Positions 52,941 through 64,000 of a stretch of DNA of 64,000 nucleotides are shown here, piece after piece. The notes beneath the pieces are model-generated. The model saw nothing but the letters and a program-made list of their open reading frames with translations, did not search any database and was not told where the DNA came from. The translations under genes and the position numbers were made by a program. Numbering within the stretch: position 1 is the stretch's first letter; each line of letters begins with the position of its first letter. The stretch lies in the NCBI GenBank assembly GCA_036365145.1, contig JAEOAD010000024.1, positions 14,274,501 through 14,338,500 on the forward strand, given 5' to 3'. Source of the DNA: Orientallactaga sibirica (Eukaryota > Chordata > Mammalia > Rodentia > Dipodidae).

Positions 52941-54720
52941 AATGAAAAAATTCATTAAATTCAGATTTTTCCACATGAAAGGAATACCTTTCCTGCTGTT
53001 GCTATACCTTTGTTACTGCACTGACCTTGAGGATGAGGTGTGTGTGCCCCTAACTGTAGATGACCCTTGAACACAAATATTGCCAAGCTTTTTTCTGCAA
53101 AGGGGCCAGTAGTTCAAATGATCATTCAACTCAGCCATTGCACTGAAGGCCTCCATAGACCAAATGTAAAAAAAAAAAAAGTGCTTCTACAAAGCTTATA
53201 TTCACAGAAATCTAAATTTAGGATCATTCTCATGTGTTATAAAATTTTTTTTTGTCATTTGCTTTTCATCCAACCCTTTAAAAATGTAAAAAACTATTCT
53301 TAGCTTCTGGATTTTACAAACTCAGGCTGTGTTCCATGGTTTGATAACTTTGTTCCAAATGGTAGGACTATTTTATGTTTATTTTCCTATATTGCTGGCA
53401 ACTAACAACATACCTGGCACTAAATGAATGCTTGCTAAAATGAATTATGTGGAAACAAATATGTATCATTTCATGATATCTTCCATTACCAACTGCAATG
53501 TTATGATATAGTGAAATTTTTTAAATTAACTAAAGATTAAGTAGCCAGCCATTTCTACTTTTAACTCCTTATAAACTTTCTGAAGTATGTTATTCTAATT
53601 TTCTGCCCTAGTAAGTAAAGTTTAGTGAACCTATTTAATGATTATCTTGCAGTGCCCTCAGGTCATGATGCAAGATAAGAATTCCCTTTTTTTTTTTTTT
53701 TTTTTTTTTGTAGCCAATAACATAGGTATCGAAGTTATAGATAATTAAACTCCAAATGCATATAGTCTAGGGTTATTCTAGAAATTGCTTTTCTGATGCA
53801 GAGATGAAATCTGTGATATACATTAATTTTCCAGTTATCTCCTATTTTCTCTGTAAAATGGTGCATACAAACCAAAACCAAACCAAAACAAAAAAAATTA
53901 CAACCAATGAATAAAATATTCTTACTAGTTGGACCTCAGTTCTACTGGTCCTGGTATAAGGAACTCTGAACACTGCTGTTATGGAGTTTTTCAATCTTTC
54001 TTTCCATCCTCTCACCCAACTGAGGGAAAATTGCAATGTCTATCAAGGAAGAAACACTGGAAATAAGCAAATTTATAACATTGACCTAAGTGGGGGCAGG
54101 GGGAGTCACAGGCAACTATAGCATGAATGACTGGTTAACTAGCTAGTTGGAAGTTTTCTTTAAATTAGAGTACTGCAGCAGATTCAGAAGAGACACTTCT
54201 AGCAGTTTCTCCAGATGGCACAAGCACAGACTCTTGTTTTTAGTTTTATTTTTCCCCCCATACAAAGCTCATCCTCATAGCCATGTACTAACCAGGCCCA
54301 TACCTCCTTACTTTCTGAGATCAGATGCGATCTGACCTGTTCAATGGTGAGGCTATAGACAATAAAGTCACGCTCTTCTGCCCATAGCACAGTTCCTATT
54401 GTTCAACATGGTGCAGTGGAAAAAGCACTCCTATGGATCATATGGATTTGGGCCTCTGTGTTTGTTCTATAAATCATTGCATATATGCTGATATCACTCT
54501 ATACAAGTTCAGTGAGAGTCAATACCATGAGCCTTGGATAGGTCTGCACAGATTGAGGGTCAGTAGGATGTGCTCACACCACCTATTGACAGCTACCTAA
54601 TCACAGAACAATAAGCAGGATACTGTTTGTCATTTTATATGTCTCATCACTTGTTTAAGAAAGGACTTCAAGATGGCCTTTTTGTACCCTTGTGTTGTAC
54701 TAGAATAAGACTTACTTCTA
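52941..54720. other. SINE-free stretch; weak MIR/L2 pieces
   Basis: 53400-53445 (ACCTGGCACTAAATGAATGC) looks like a plus-strand L2 terminus. 54405-54490 (ATGGTGCAGTGGAAAAAGCA) looks like the tRNA-derived head of a plus-strand MIR. T-runs at 53689-53709. No exon. Confidence 0.4.
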
Positions 54721-54734
54721 TTTGTTTTAAAAAA

Positions 54735-54808
54735 ATATTTTATTTTTTAAAAATATTATTTGAAAGAGAGAGAGACAGAGAGAGAAAGAGATACAGAAAT
54801 AGGCAGGT

Positions 54809-54861
<53 letters not shown>

Positions 54862-55008
54862 GTGTGCCAGGTCCTCCAGCCACTGCAAGCGAACTCCAGA
54901 TGCATGGGCCCCCTTGTGCATCTGGCTTATGTGGGTCCTAGGAGTTGAACCTGGGTCCTTTGGCTTTGCAGACAAGCGCCTTAACTGCTAAGCCATCTCT
55001 CCAGACCT
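54735..55008 (-). mobile_element. DIP-type SINE with long (GA)n
   Basis: AAAATATTATTTGAAAGAGA, GA array 54807-54854, CTCCAGCCACTGCAAGCGAA and GCCATCTCTCCAGACC. CTTCTATTTGTTTT (left) and CTTCTGTTTTT (right) are the diverged duplication. Confidence 0.9.
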
Positions 55009-55534
55009 TGCTTCTGTTTTTATAAACACAGTGATGTAGAGTAAAAAAGAAAACTGTGTAGGTGGTTCACGACATTCTTGTATTCTAGGGGCCAGTATTA
55101 AATGTCCATCGGGAGAGACTTGTTATGAATGGGAGAGATCAACTTAGCTCATGAATTCATGACAAAAATATATACAGTTAGTGTTTATTCTAGAAAAGGA
55201 CAGGCTTAGACCTCATGGAAGTGTAAAAAATGACATTAATGTTGGTCACTCAGGGAGCATGCTTTAAGATTCATTCAGAAGGACCCTCTGATAAAACCCA
55301 CCTTACCCTAAGTGCCACTAAGTTTGGAACTTCAGTAAAAGTATCAATCTTTTGGGTTAAGCGTGTCCTTAAATTATTTTGTTCTGTATAGTCTTTCAAG
55401 AATCCTTTGTTGAGCATTAATGATATACAGAAATAGCACTATGTCTTGGAACAAAAAGAAAATAAAACTGTCTTAGTTATTAAGATTTTCTCAGACTTCT
55501 GGAGACAGAAAACTGATAATGACAAGAATGGCTG
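55009..55534. other. Single-copy DNA, no feature seen
   Basis: 55395-55480 is weakly like an L2 antisense piece. Nothing firm. Confidence 0.35.
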
Positions 55535-55680
55535 ATATTTACCATGTGTTAAACACTATGTAAAACAATTTATAGGTATTACTCCCCTATCATAACAAAC
55601 TTACAAGACAGAAACAAATTTTAGCCCCATTTTATGTCTAGAAATGCAATCCTAAAGGAATAGGTAATATTTAAGGAAAA
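55535..55680 (-). repeat. MIR SINE
   Basis: ATTTACCATGTGTTAAACAC, TGTAAAACAATTTATAGGTA, ACAAACTTACAAGACAGA and AGCCCCATTTTATGTCTAGA follow reverse MIR. Confidence 0.7.
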
Positions 55681-55900
55681 TAGCTACAGAAATAACAAGG
55701 AAAGAGTTTTTAAAAATCAGCTCAGAGGGTTTCCTCCATCCTTACTGGTTGTCATTTTTTAATACTGTTTGCAGTTTCTTCTCTTCTCACCGACTTTGTA
55801 ATGATGCAATAGCCCAGGCTTGGTCTTTATTTTCACTTCTCTATTCTAGGTTTCTTCCTTGGTAGCCATATTTAATCTTAGTTATAAAAAGCACATTACT

Positions 55901-56130
55901 GGGTTGGAGAGATGGCTCAGCAGTTAAGGCGCTTTACTGCAAAGCCTAACAACCCCATTCAATTTCCCGGGATCCAGGTAAAATCCTGCTACACAAAATA
56001 GCACATGCATGTGGAGTTTGTTTATAGCAGCTAGAGCCCCTGGTGTGCCCATTCGTTCTCTCCTTCTCCCTTCTCTTTCCCTCTGTCATGCTCCTTAAAA
56101 ATAAATAAATCAAAATATTTTTTTAAAGGC
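55901..56130 (+). mobile_element. DIP-type SINE
   Basis: GGGTTGGAGAGATGGCTCAG head, CCATTCAATTTCCCGGGATC, CT run, AAATAAATAAATCAAAATAT tail. Confidence 0.9.
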
Positions 56131-56579
56131 ATATGACTTGCCAAGAATTTCTAAATTTATTTCTTTTGCTAGACTTTTCTCCTAAAACCATAACCTATAT
56201 TCAATTCCACACGGGAAGCTTGCACTTGCATATCTCACACATATTTCAATCTTAATATGTTCAAATCTGAACAATGATCTTTCCCAAAACCTGTTCTACC
56301 TATCTCAGTAGATAAATTCATCATTCTCATAATGAAACTCTTGGAGTCATTTTTGACTCCTCTTATTCTCTTAGTTCTCCATATTTTAATCTGTCAAGAA
56401 ATCTCAGAATTTAACACCACTAATCAATCAAACACATTGACATATTCTGATGAGATGTATTAAAGGCAAGCCTAACATTGTTTTTATAATATTCTTGCCA
56501 AAATTGCTATCCAAGCATCAGGAAGTATCACATAAGACCAAAACTATAGAATATTCTGCAAACTATTACTTGTCAAAAA
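56131..56579. other. Possible ancient repeat, unnamed
   Basis: 56255-56390 (TGAACAATGATCTTTCCCAA, ACTCTTGGAGTCATTTTTGA) reads like an old mammal-wide repeat that I cannot name with confidence. Confidence 0.3.
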
Positions 56580-56593
56580 ATATCCTGGTCAAA

Positions 56594-56759
56594 GCCGGGC
56601 ATGGTGGCGCATGCCTTTAATCCCAGCACTCGGGAGGCAGAGGTAGGAGGATTGCTGTGAGTTCGAGGCCACCCTGAGACTACATAGTGAATTCCAGGTC
56701 AGCCTGAGCCAGAGTGAAACCCTACCTCGAAAAACCAAAAACAACAACAACGACAAAAA
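56594..56759 (+). mobile_element. B1 SINE
   Basis: GCCGGGCATGGTGGCGCATG to GAAACCCTACCTCGAAAAAC; the closest to a consensus B1 in the window. TATCCTGGTCAAAG before and AATCCTGGTCAGAG after mark the duplication. Confidence 0.95.
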
Positions 56760-57045
56760 AAATCCTGGTCAGAGGACATGTAAATATGAAGGACCTGTCT
56801 GTGCAGACTGGAGAAGACTAAGGAGATAAAAAAAAAAAAATTACAATTGAAATTAAAATGAGAGCCCGGGAAAGGAACTGGAATAAGCAAAGAACACTAA
56901 GGGAGAACTGGGAAAATTTATTAAGGCCTGTAACGAATATGTTTGTGAACATTGTATAATGGTTACATAAGTTAACACGGGGGAAACTGCATTTAAGATG
57001 TATGCGAATTCTATGTTTGTGCACTATTTTCATAACCCTAAAGCT
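56760..57045. other. Single-copy DNA, no feature seen
   Basis: No recognised repeat. Confidence 0.35.
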
Positions 57046-57216
57046 ATTTTTTTTTGTTGTTGTTGTTGTTTTGAGGTAGGGTCTCACTCTAGCCCAGGCC
57101 GACCTGGAATTCTCCACGGAGTCTCAGGGTGGCCTAGAACGCATGATGATCCTCCTACCTCTGCCTCCTACCTCCTACCTCTGCTTGGATTAAAGGCGGC
57201 ACCACCATGCCTGGCT
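57046..57216 (-). mobile_element. B1 SINE with 13-bp tandem duplication
   Basis: (TTG)n run, GAGGTAGGGTCTCACTCTAG and CACCATGCCTGGCTC. The segment CCTCCTACCTCTG is partly repeated (57150-57184). Confidence 0.9.
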
Positions 57217-57219
57217 CTA

Positions 57220-57246
<27 letters not shown>

Positions 57247-57255
<9 letters not shown>

Positions 57256-57470
57256 TTGGGGCTAGAGAGATTGCTAAGTGGTTAAGGCACTTGCTGGCAA
57301 AGTCTAGTGGCATGGGTTTGATTCTCCAGTACCCACATAAAACCGGATGCACAAAGTGGCACATGCATCTGGCATTCATTCACAGTGGCAAGAGACAGGC
57401 CCTGGTATGCATATTCTCTCTCTCTCTCTCTGTTTGGTAATTAATAAAAATATTTTTAAATAATAAAAAC
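57247..57470 (+). mobile_element. DIP-type SINE
   Basis: GGGGCTAGAGAGATTGCTAA, TTTGATTCTCCAGTACCCAC, CT run and TTAATAAAAATATTTTTAAA. Confidence 0.9.
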
Positions 57471-59329
57471 TATATAAAAAACAATCTTGTTAGACCTTAT
57501 GAAGAATTTACATAGCATCTGGCTATTTATAACCTCAAAGAAAACTACTTTGGGTTATGCTTATAATTTCTATGAAATCTTTATGGTTGAATATTATGTC
57601 TCCATGGGATTTACCTGTATCTCTGTTTAAAATTTCACCAATTTTATCCTAACTGATATTCCATTTCCTCCCCTTCCTCCTCCTTTTTCTCCTTCTCTTC
57701 CTTCCTTCTTTTCTCCTTCTCCTCCTCCTTCTTCATGTTTCTCCATTGCACTCCTCAGTTTCTAAGAAACTGTTTACATTGCTTATTTATTGTCACCCTC
57801 ATCATCACGGCCTTACAAATGGTCTCTTAAAACTCACATGTCAACTTCAGTGTGGCAAGGATCTCCTTTCTTTTTGCTTGCTGATATATCCCTATAGCCT
57901 CCAAAGTAGGCACTCCATGAATCATTGTTATTTTCTGAATAAACAGGTAGAATACACAGGAACCAAAAACGACCTTGGTGGTGAAAGTGAAGGGTATGGT
58001 GCACCTTTGTGGCTCTGGGCTTGGACAGTGGGGAGACCATCCCACATGTAACTCTGAAGGACTGAGTATAAAGGAAGATATGGGGTGGATCGTCCTCAGA
58101 AAACTGGTTGCTATGCAGCTTTGCAACTCAGGGTGCCCATGAGGGATGAAAGAGAAATGTAATTAGAGGCATGAGAAGAATGGCAAATGAACAGTTGTTT
58201 AGAATTCAGATAGCTGAGTCATGAAAGGAGACATTGTGAGTGGCATGAAGCTCTGGAAGGGTGGGGATGGATGGTGATGGAAACCAACTTGAAGATGGTC
58301 AGTCGGTACCAGAGACATGCTTTACCTACTTCATACCTTGGCTGGAGGCTCGCCTGTGTTTGGGTGAGGGAGGGGACAATTCCGTGTCAGAAAGCAAAAT
58401 CAAAGGGTGGTGGGACAGAACTTCAAATGTCATCTCCCACATGAGTCAATTCAATCTTAATATAAATGCCATTTTTCTATTATACCTGGGCCAAAGTTGG
58501 TTCTAGGGATGAGTGTGTCAGTAATAAGGTATGGAGGAGGACACTGGCCTAACTCTGAATTCTGAGAACTCTTAAGAGTTGAGGGAACACGCAGTGATGT
58601 TTCTCTTAGCCTTTCAGATTATCACCTTGTCCCTTCCTTGGAGTATAGCTTTGTCATGAAAGCATGCACTTGGCACAAATCTGACTCATCAGGGAAGACA
58701 GAGCTGTGTTTGCACGCTTCAAGGCAGAGATGAAGTCTACTTTGGCAAGCCCCACGCGGAAAGAGAGAAAAGAAAACAAGAGCCTGAACTCGACTGGAGG
58801 CCAGACTACAGGATTAAAGATACTTGATCCATTTTAGGATGGACTTCTGCTGGCATGCGTTTGTCTAATGACCGTTTAGTCTCTTCAGACTCTAGTCCTT
58901 CCCACTCATTTTAAGCAGGTGAAGTGACATCTTCCACAAGACACTGCTGAGGGGGACAGGTGTGAGCCCACACAGAGTGTCCTGAGATCTGCTCCTTGGT
59001 GACCTTTCCAGGGGTCCTTGTTCGCCATCAGTATCCAGTTTGTGAATTTCCCATTCATGTTCATATGATAGCATATCTTCAGAAATAATAAACTCCTGTA
59101 AGTCAACCCCTGCTGATCTGTGGTAGAGAGTGGCATGATTCCCATCTTATAACCAATCTGCTTCCCTTCACATGACTGACGTAGTCATGCATTCACAGAG
59201 TCTGAGTGAAAGCAGATTTTAAAGGAACATACGCTTGAAGAGACTGAGTAATTTCAAAAATATCTAAGCTTTTAGGTTTGTGTTTTCTGAAACTGAACTT
59301 TAATGAACTTTTCTTCCTTTGTAGATAGC
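57471..59329. other. Mostly single-copy DNA
   Basis: A pyrimidine-rich run at 57660-57745 and a weak plus-strand L2 terminus at 57885-57945 (AGTAGGCACTCCATGAATCA). Frames at 57746-58126 and 58892-59145 have no family resemblance. Confidence 0.4.
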
Positions 59330-59650
59330 TTAAGAACAGCTTCTACACCTCATCATGAGTCAGCCAGGTAATTATTGCCTGCTGATTTTGTAATAAAATG
59401 TGGCTGATCAGATCCATCATGTCGCTCTGTACATTGCAGAGAAAGTATAATGTATATTTTCCCATTACATTGAAAAACCGAAAGGGGAAAAGAAAAGAAT
59501 TTGCTATCATTTGTTCTTAAATGGAATGATACGGTGCCAAGAATTCTGGAAGGATCCAGTGCAGATGGTACAGAGAGCGTTACTTCTCAGTGTCTTTCCT
59601 GGATCCAGCGGTCACTCTCCATTTGGAAATGACGTAGTTTGAAACAAAGA
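59330..59650. promoter_or_regulatory. Possible conserved non-coding element
   Basis: Contains TGAGTCAGCC (AP-1/MAF-like), GGTAATTATTGCCTGCTG and TTTTGTAATAAAATGTGG (homeodomain-like), in repeat-free DNA with retained CpGs. Purely a composition-based guess; no alignment was possible. Confidence 0.2.
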
Positions 59651-60272
59651 AGAAATCAATGTTTCTGAAGCCCCTGTAACCCTTGGTGCTATGGTTTAAA
59701 TGTAGCCATAGACATGATCGCTTGGCTTCTCGGGGAGATGTTTGCAATGAGAAAGTATTGACCCAGAGAGCGGAGAAAAGGAAACTAGCATTTATTTAGC
59801 TGGCGTTTCCTGTTTTAATGTGTTTCCAGTGTAATGATGCATGTATCCAAGAACTTAGTATACTTTGAATAAATATTTGTTGGATGAATACATCAGTAAG
59901 TAGCCAATAGCAAAGTGTTCTCTTTATTCCAGGGACAAGGGGAGCCTTTCAGTGCATCCACCCATTGTTCTGTGCTGCTGAGGTCATATTCATGGAAGAA
60001 ATACTGAGCTACCTACTGGGGACTTGCAGGCTTCTCAGCTTCAGCCTTAGGCTACAAGAGTGCCCCTGTGGGCTTCCTGCCCAAACTGGAAACTCATCAC
60101 AGCCTAGGTGGAGAAGGAAAGTTAAAATATACGAGGGGGTTGTCTTTTTGGGCAACTCAACCTTCTGTCTCAGACTGTTGGTCTCACTTAACAACATTGC
60201 AGTGGCAGACAATCTCAAGTTTGACATCTCCCTCCTACAGATGGTTAACCAACCAAGTAGAAGTTGGAATTC
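59651..60272. other. Single-copy DNA; L2 terminus
   Basis: TGAATAAATATTTGTTGGAT at 59867-59886 is a plus-strand L2 3' end. The 145-codon frame at 59965-60402 runs into the next B4 and is not a gene. Confidence 0.45.
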
Positions 60273-60598
60273 AGGACCTGGGGAGATGGCTCAGTGGACA
60301 AAGCACTTGCCCCAGAAGCACAGGGACCTGAGTTTGGATCCCCAGCACCCAGGTAAAAATGCTGGGCCCATGGTGGTGCTGGAAACAAGGCTCACTGGCT
60401 AACTAGTCTAGCTGAATTGGTGAGCTCTAGATTCAGCCCAAGACCTTGCCTCAAACTATAAGGTGTAGAAAGATAGAGGAAGGCAACACAAGCTGTCCTC
60501 TGGGCTCCACATACATGTGCACCTTCACATACACACATGCATCCCCATACACATATGAACAGGTGTATGCAAATACACATGGACACACAAAAATTTGA
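60273..60598 (+). repeat. B4 SINE, near full length
   Basis: GGACCTGGGGAGATGGCTCA head, GGATCCCCAGCACCCAGG, GGCTCACTGGCTAACTAGTC, CTGTCCTCTGGGCTCCACAT and a CA-rich end to ACACAAAAA. One of the best B4 copies here. Confidence 0.85.
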
Positions 60599-61125
60599 GT
60601 TCAGATTTGCATTTCGGAGCATCTACATTTTGAAATGTATGTAGCAAAAAGGACAGTATTTTGGTATTTTGTGTCCACTGTTGTTTTTTTTTTTTTTTTT
60701 TTTTCAGCTTACCTAACCAAAATGGCCTACATCAGAACTCTTAAAAAGCCAGAATATCTTGTCATCACAGGACTGAAATTCTGGATTTCAGTCAATGTCT
60801 TTCTTTGCATAAGCCCCAAAGACAAAAGTTAATCTCACTGCATAGTCTCTGTTCAAGTCATCCATGTGAGGCCCTGAGTGGGTTGCCTTACTGGGACTCA
60901 TGCAAGTCCCAGTAAGCCATGGAGATTTGCAGTGGGCCATGGTGCTATGTTGTTGATGGTGCTGTTGCTCTGTTGACTAAGCAGTGTTCCTAAGGCACAT
61001 TTGATCACTTCAGGTCAAAGGGATTTGTAAGAGAAATGTTTTGCACCTGGAAATATAAATTACATGCTTTATAATTGTATCTGCAATGAAGGAAGATTTT
61101 TTAAATTAATTTTTAAAAACATTTA
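60599..61125. other. Single-copy DNA, no feature seen
   Basis: T-run at 60684-60704. CCCAGTAAG-type short inverted repeats near 60887-60916 (TTACTGGGAC and GTCCCAGTAA). Confidence 0.4.
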
Positions 61126-61129
61126 TAAA

Positions 61130-61331
61130 AATATTTTATTTTTATTTATTTGATAGAGATAAAAGGAGAGAGAGAGAGAATGGGCATGCCAGGGCCTCTA
61201 TCCACTGCAAATGAACTCCAGAAGCATGTGTCCCCTTTTGCATCTGGCTAATGTGGGTCCTGGGGAATTGAACCTGGGTCCTTTGGTTTTGCAGGCAAAT
61301 GCCTTAACTGTTAAGCCATCCCTCCAGCCCT
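61130..61331 (-). mobile_element. DIP-type SINE
   Basis: ATATTTTATTTTTATTTATT, GGGCCTCTATCCACTGCAAA and GCCATCCCTCCAGCCC. Confidence 0.9.
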
Positions 61332-61332
61332 T

Positions 61333-61339
61333 TAAAAAC

Positions 61340-61378
<39 letters not shown>

Positions 61379-61564
61379 TTTGATAGAGAAAGAGGCAGAT
61401 AGAGAGAGAGAAAATGGGAGCACCAGGGCCTCTGGCCATTGCAAACCAACTCCAGATGCGTGCACCACCTTGTGCATCTGGCTTATGTGGGTCCTGGGGA
61501 ATCAAAGCCAGGTTCTTTGGTTTTTCTGGCAAGTTCCTTAACCACTTAGTCATCTCGCTAGCCC
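61333..61564 (-). mobile_element. DIP-type SINE with (TTTA)n tail
   Basis: TTTA array 61340-61381, GGGCCTCTGGCCATTGCAAA and GTCATCTCGCTAGCCC. It directly follows the previous copy in the same orientation. Confidence 0.9.
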
Positions 61565-62399
61565 CAAAGGAAATTTTGACCAGGCCTCAGGGAAGATTAA
61601 ACTTCTGGGGCATCTATGATAAGAGCCACGAGAAGCAAGTACAGAGGCTAGCTGTAAGGGTCTGGCTCAAGGTAGGTCAGGCAGAGACTGCGAGTCCACA
61701 TAATACTTTCCACGCTTTGGTGACAGGAGTTAGGGCTCTGAATGCCTCTGGGATAAAGGAGCAGGAGCACAACCCTGGTGCTTTACTGTACATAGTCGGG
61801 TCGGGATGGTGGGAAGGCAAAGCCAGAAAGGTCTGCAACACACACAGTTTCAATGTGACATGGGAAACTAAGATGAAAGCTGAGTGATTAAGGTGGTTTT
61901 GGTCGAAGCTGGAGTGAGTGTTCAACACTCTTTTCCCTCTCTCTCTTTCTTTTTTTTTTTTTTTTTTTGGCACAGCCAGAATTGTTCCACCCATCCCAGG
62001 CAAAGCTTGAGGCTGAGAGATGAAGGGCAGTACAAGTCAAAGGTGAGCTGTGTCAACGTATTTATTTGGGAAAGTAGACAAAAGCCCTTGTTAACCTTGG
62101 CATTCGAAGGCTGAGCTGTCAGTTCCTCACATTCTTGATCACATTTTCATCTCCAAATGTTTTCGAGCAGTCTAGCATCCAAACCAAACCTCCATGCCTC
62201 AGGTAGATACATGCGAGGTGCTCAGCGCCTGTCCTTCCGTGTATACTGGCAGCTTCGCTTCGAGGATGTCTATCATGTGAGCTATTTTGTTCCCTCTATA
62301 CGTTTATTGGCTATTTTAGGAAAGAGGGGTATTTATTTTGAAAACGATTTAAAAAAAAAAAAAGTCCTCTTTAAAGATAAATTAACCTTTGGGCTCTAA
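61565..62399. other. Single-copy DNA, no feature seen
   Basis: CT/T run at 61934-61969. Frames at 61677-62114 cross it and lack family resemblance. Confidence 0.4.
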
Positions 62400-62830
62400 T
62401 CATTTCAGAGGAACTCTTCCGATCTCTGAAAATACTTAGTATTTTCTCGTCTCCCAGAGGGTGAGGGGCTTAACAGCAAACCATTATTGTTTGCCCACTA
62501 ATTCTTCTGCGAGCAGGTGAGCTGCTTTAATGATTGCTTATGCAATAACAATTCATGATACAGTACTTACCAGGATGTGGCAACAACAATGCTCTAAGCC
62601 AAGAAGGAGAGGGGAAAAAAAAAGTACCTTGTGCGTGAGAAGCTTGTAGATATCCCGAGGTGACTTCATATAATTCTAAAATAGCAGGTAGCTTCTTGTA
62701 TAGCTAATCAAGGCATCAGCGCCCGGAGCAAGTGGAGGTGGCTGACAGCGTGCTTTGGTTTCAGATACATTCAGCTCTTTTTGAGTGATATGAGCTTAAT
62801 TCACGTTCAAGTTTCTATACTCAAAAGTTT
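62400..62830. promoter_or_regulatory. Possible conserved non-coding element
   Basis: CATTATTGTTTGCCCACTAA and TTAATGATTGCTTATGCAAT with AACAATTCATGATACAG give clustered SOX-, octamer- and homeodomain-like words in repeat-free DNA. Composition-based guess only. Confidence 0.2.
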
Positions 62831-63956
62831 ATGCATTCTGATTTGGCACAAACAGCCTCCCCTAGAACTTGACAGCTCTGAGCTTTGATGAAGTGGTTGA
62901 CCTTAACGTCTTACTTGTATTTGTTCATTCCTTGTGGTGAGAAAGTTAGAATAGTGGAAGAAAAGAACACTTAGTTTTTTGTGTGTCTTTTTTTTTTTTT
63001 TTTTGGTCTTAAGGCATTTGAGTTCCACCCCCACCCTTCACTTCCCTTCAGTGCTGAGGTACAGGGGCGGCGGGGGGGCATGGGAGGCTCACCTGAAATA
63101 TTTGAAATACACACTGCAGGCAAAGCGAGAGTTTAAAAAGTCACGGTGTCTTTGTAAATTGGGCGGGTGATTTCTGGAGGAAGCACTCCCCCCACTGGGG
63201 CGCAGGGAAGGTCATCGTGGTTTTTCTTGTGCATTGAGCTTTCTAATGGAAGTCCAACACTAGCAGACGACTTTGGCTTGCCATTTTGTCTACTCTTTCT
63301 GATTCTCTGGGGTCCCCTGCACTACTGCAGGAAAACAGTTTCTCTTAGGTAGGGACTTTTGGCTACTGGCATGAAGTAGACCTGTCTTATAAAAGAGAAG
63401 GCTGCCGAATCACATTTACTACCTCGGTGCTCAGGAATCAAGTGGAAAAACTCCATGTGCAAAGAGCCCATAATTTCACTCCACTAGATATTTAGCAGCT
63501 TACGTGAAATAACAAGGAGTGCATTCACCCAGGCGCCATCCAGGAGGATCCGGTGGGTCTTTTACATTCCACTCTATGAAAGGAAAAACACAATTTTTGA
63601 TACTTTCCCAAGATATATGGACATTTTGGTATGCAAAGCGATACCACACAGCGTACCTTTAAAGCTGAACCAAATTTGGCTTGGCATGGTGATTTATGGC
63701 TGTCAGTATAATGCAGGCTGGCCAATCAGTTGGATTTTTCTTCTGAATCAGTTGATTAGAACTCACTCAGGCCTTGCTTCCCTGCCTGTTCCTGCTCTTG
63801 CCCCTCGGTTTTCTTGTACTTAGCTGGACAGCATGGTGTCAATCAATAGGAATGCCATAACTTGCCACTCCATGCATGCTTCTCCTTAAGGCTCGGTCCA
63901 GCTTGCCCATGGATGGTTTGTAGCTCCATTCAAAATTCACCAGACAGGCGAGGTGG
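62831..63956. other. Single-copy DNA, no feature seen
   Basis: T-run at 62989-63005 and a short G-rich patch at 63064-63079. Several short frames, none recognised. Confidence 0.4.
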
Positions 63957-64000
63957 TGGGCTGGAGAGATTGCTCAGTGGTTAAAGATGCTTGCCTGCAA
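63957..64000 (+). mobile_element. DIP-type SINE, cut by window end
   Basis: GGGCTGGAGAGATTGCTCAG followed by TGGTTAAAGATGCTTGCCTG; the rest lies beyond the window. Confidence 0.9.

Noticed and set aside
59965..60402. 145-codon plus-strand ORF
   Set aside because: The 3' third is a B4 SINE; the rest has no family resemblance or splice context.
60885..60920. Short inverted repeat as a regulatory hairpin
   Set aside because: A 10-base stem is common by chance and no other signal supports function.
61414..61887. 157-codon plus-strand ORF
   Set aside because: Starts inside a DIP SINE; the downstream part is unremarkable.

Overview
The window is rodent nuclear DNA, most likely from a dipodoid (jerboa or jumping-mouse type). 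The dominant repeat is a tRNA-derived B2-superfamily SINE whose body matches the DIP type known from Dipodidae and not mouse B2. It occurs with rodent B1, B4 and ID_B1 SINEs and rodent-type L1 3' UTRs. The species call is inferred from SINE types only. I found no host protein-coding gene, rRNA or tRNA gene that I can defend. The many short open frames are mostly shadows of SINEs, simple repeats and L1 3' UTRs. The window is therefore intergenic DNA or the inside of a very large intron; the sequence cannot tell which.

Layout. 1-8000: an old MER5A-like DNA transposon, ID_B1/B4, L2 and MIR fossils, then younger DIP and B1 copies. 8022-8785: an L1 3' UTR holding a B1 that holds a DIP. 9000-16800: SINE-dense with several microsatellites, one target site used twice, and a largely SINE-free stretch at 10270-11860. 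16990-20200: SINEs, a MIR and an older L1 3' UTR shared in type with mouse. 20455-28900: scattered SINEs, an L1 ORF2 relic, and an unassigned 178-codon minus-strand ORF. 28865-31760: hAT-Charlie fossils split by a composite L1 insertion with a clear 16-bp target-site duplication. 32940-34985: SINE-poor. 34988-40640: several eroded L1 pieces with later insertions. 40800-47810: B4s, a degraded hAT transposase coding fragment, a repeat family that looks unnamed, and a MaLR-type LTR. 47500-50150: two SINEs sharing an extra 3' segment. 51363-52770: one L1 3' end. 52940-64000: mostly single-copy DNA with scattered SINEs and three stretches that could be conserved regulatory elements.

Nothing here forms an operon or a working multi-gene system. 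What can be read is insertion history: which element landed in which, on which strand, and with what target-site duplication. The points most worth checking are the SINE variant whose extra 3' segment lies inside the duplicated target, the composite L1, the repeat family at 37904, 45754 and 46345, and the hAT transposase fragment at 43062.
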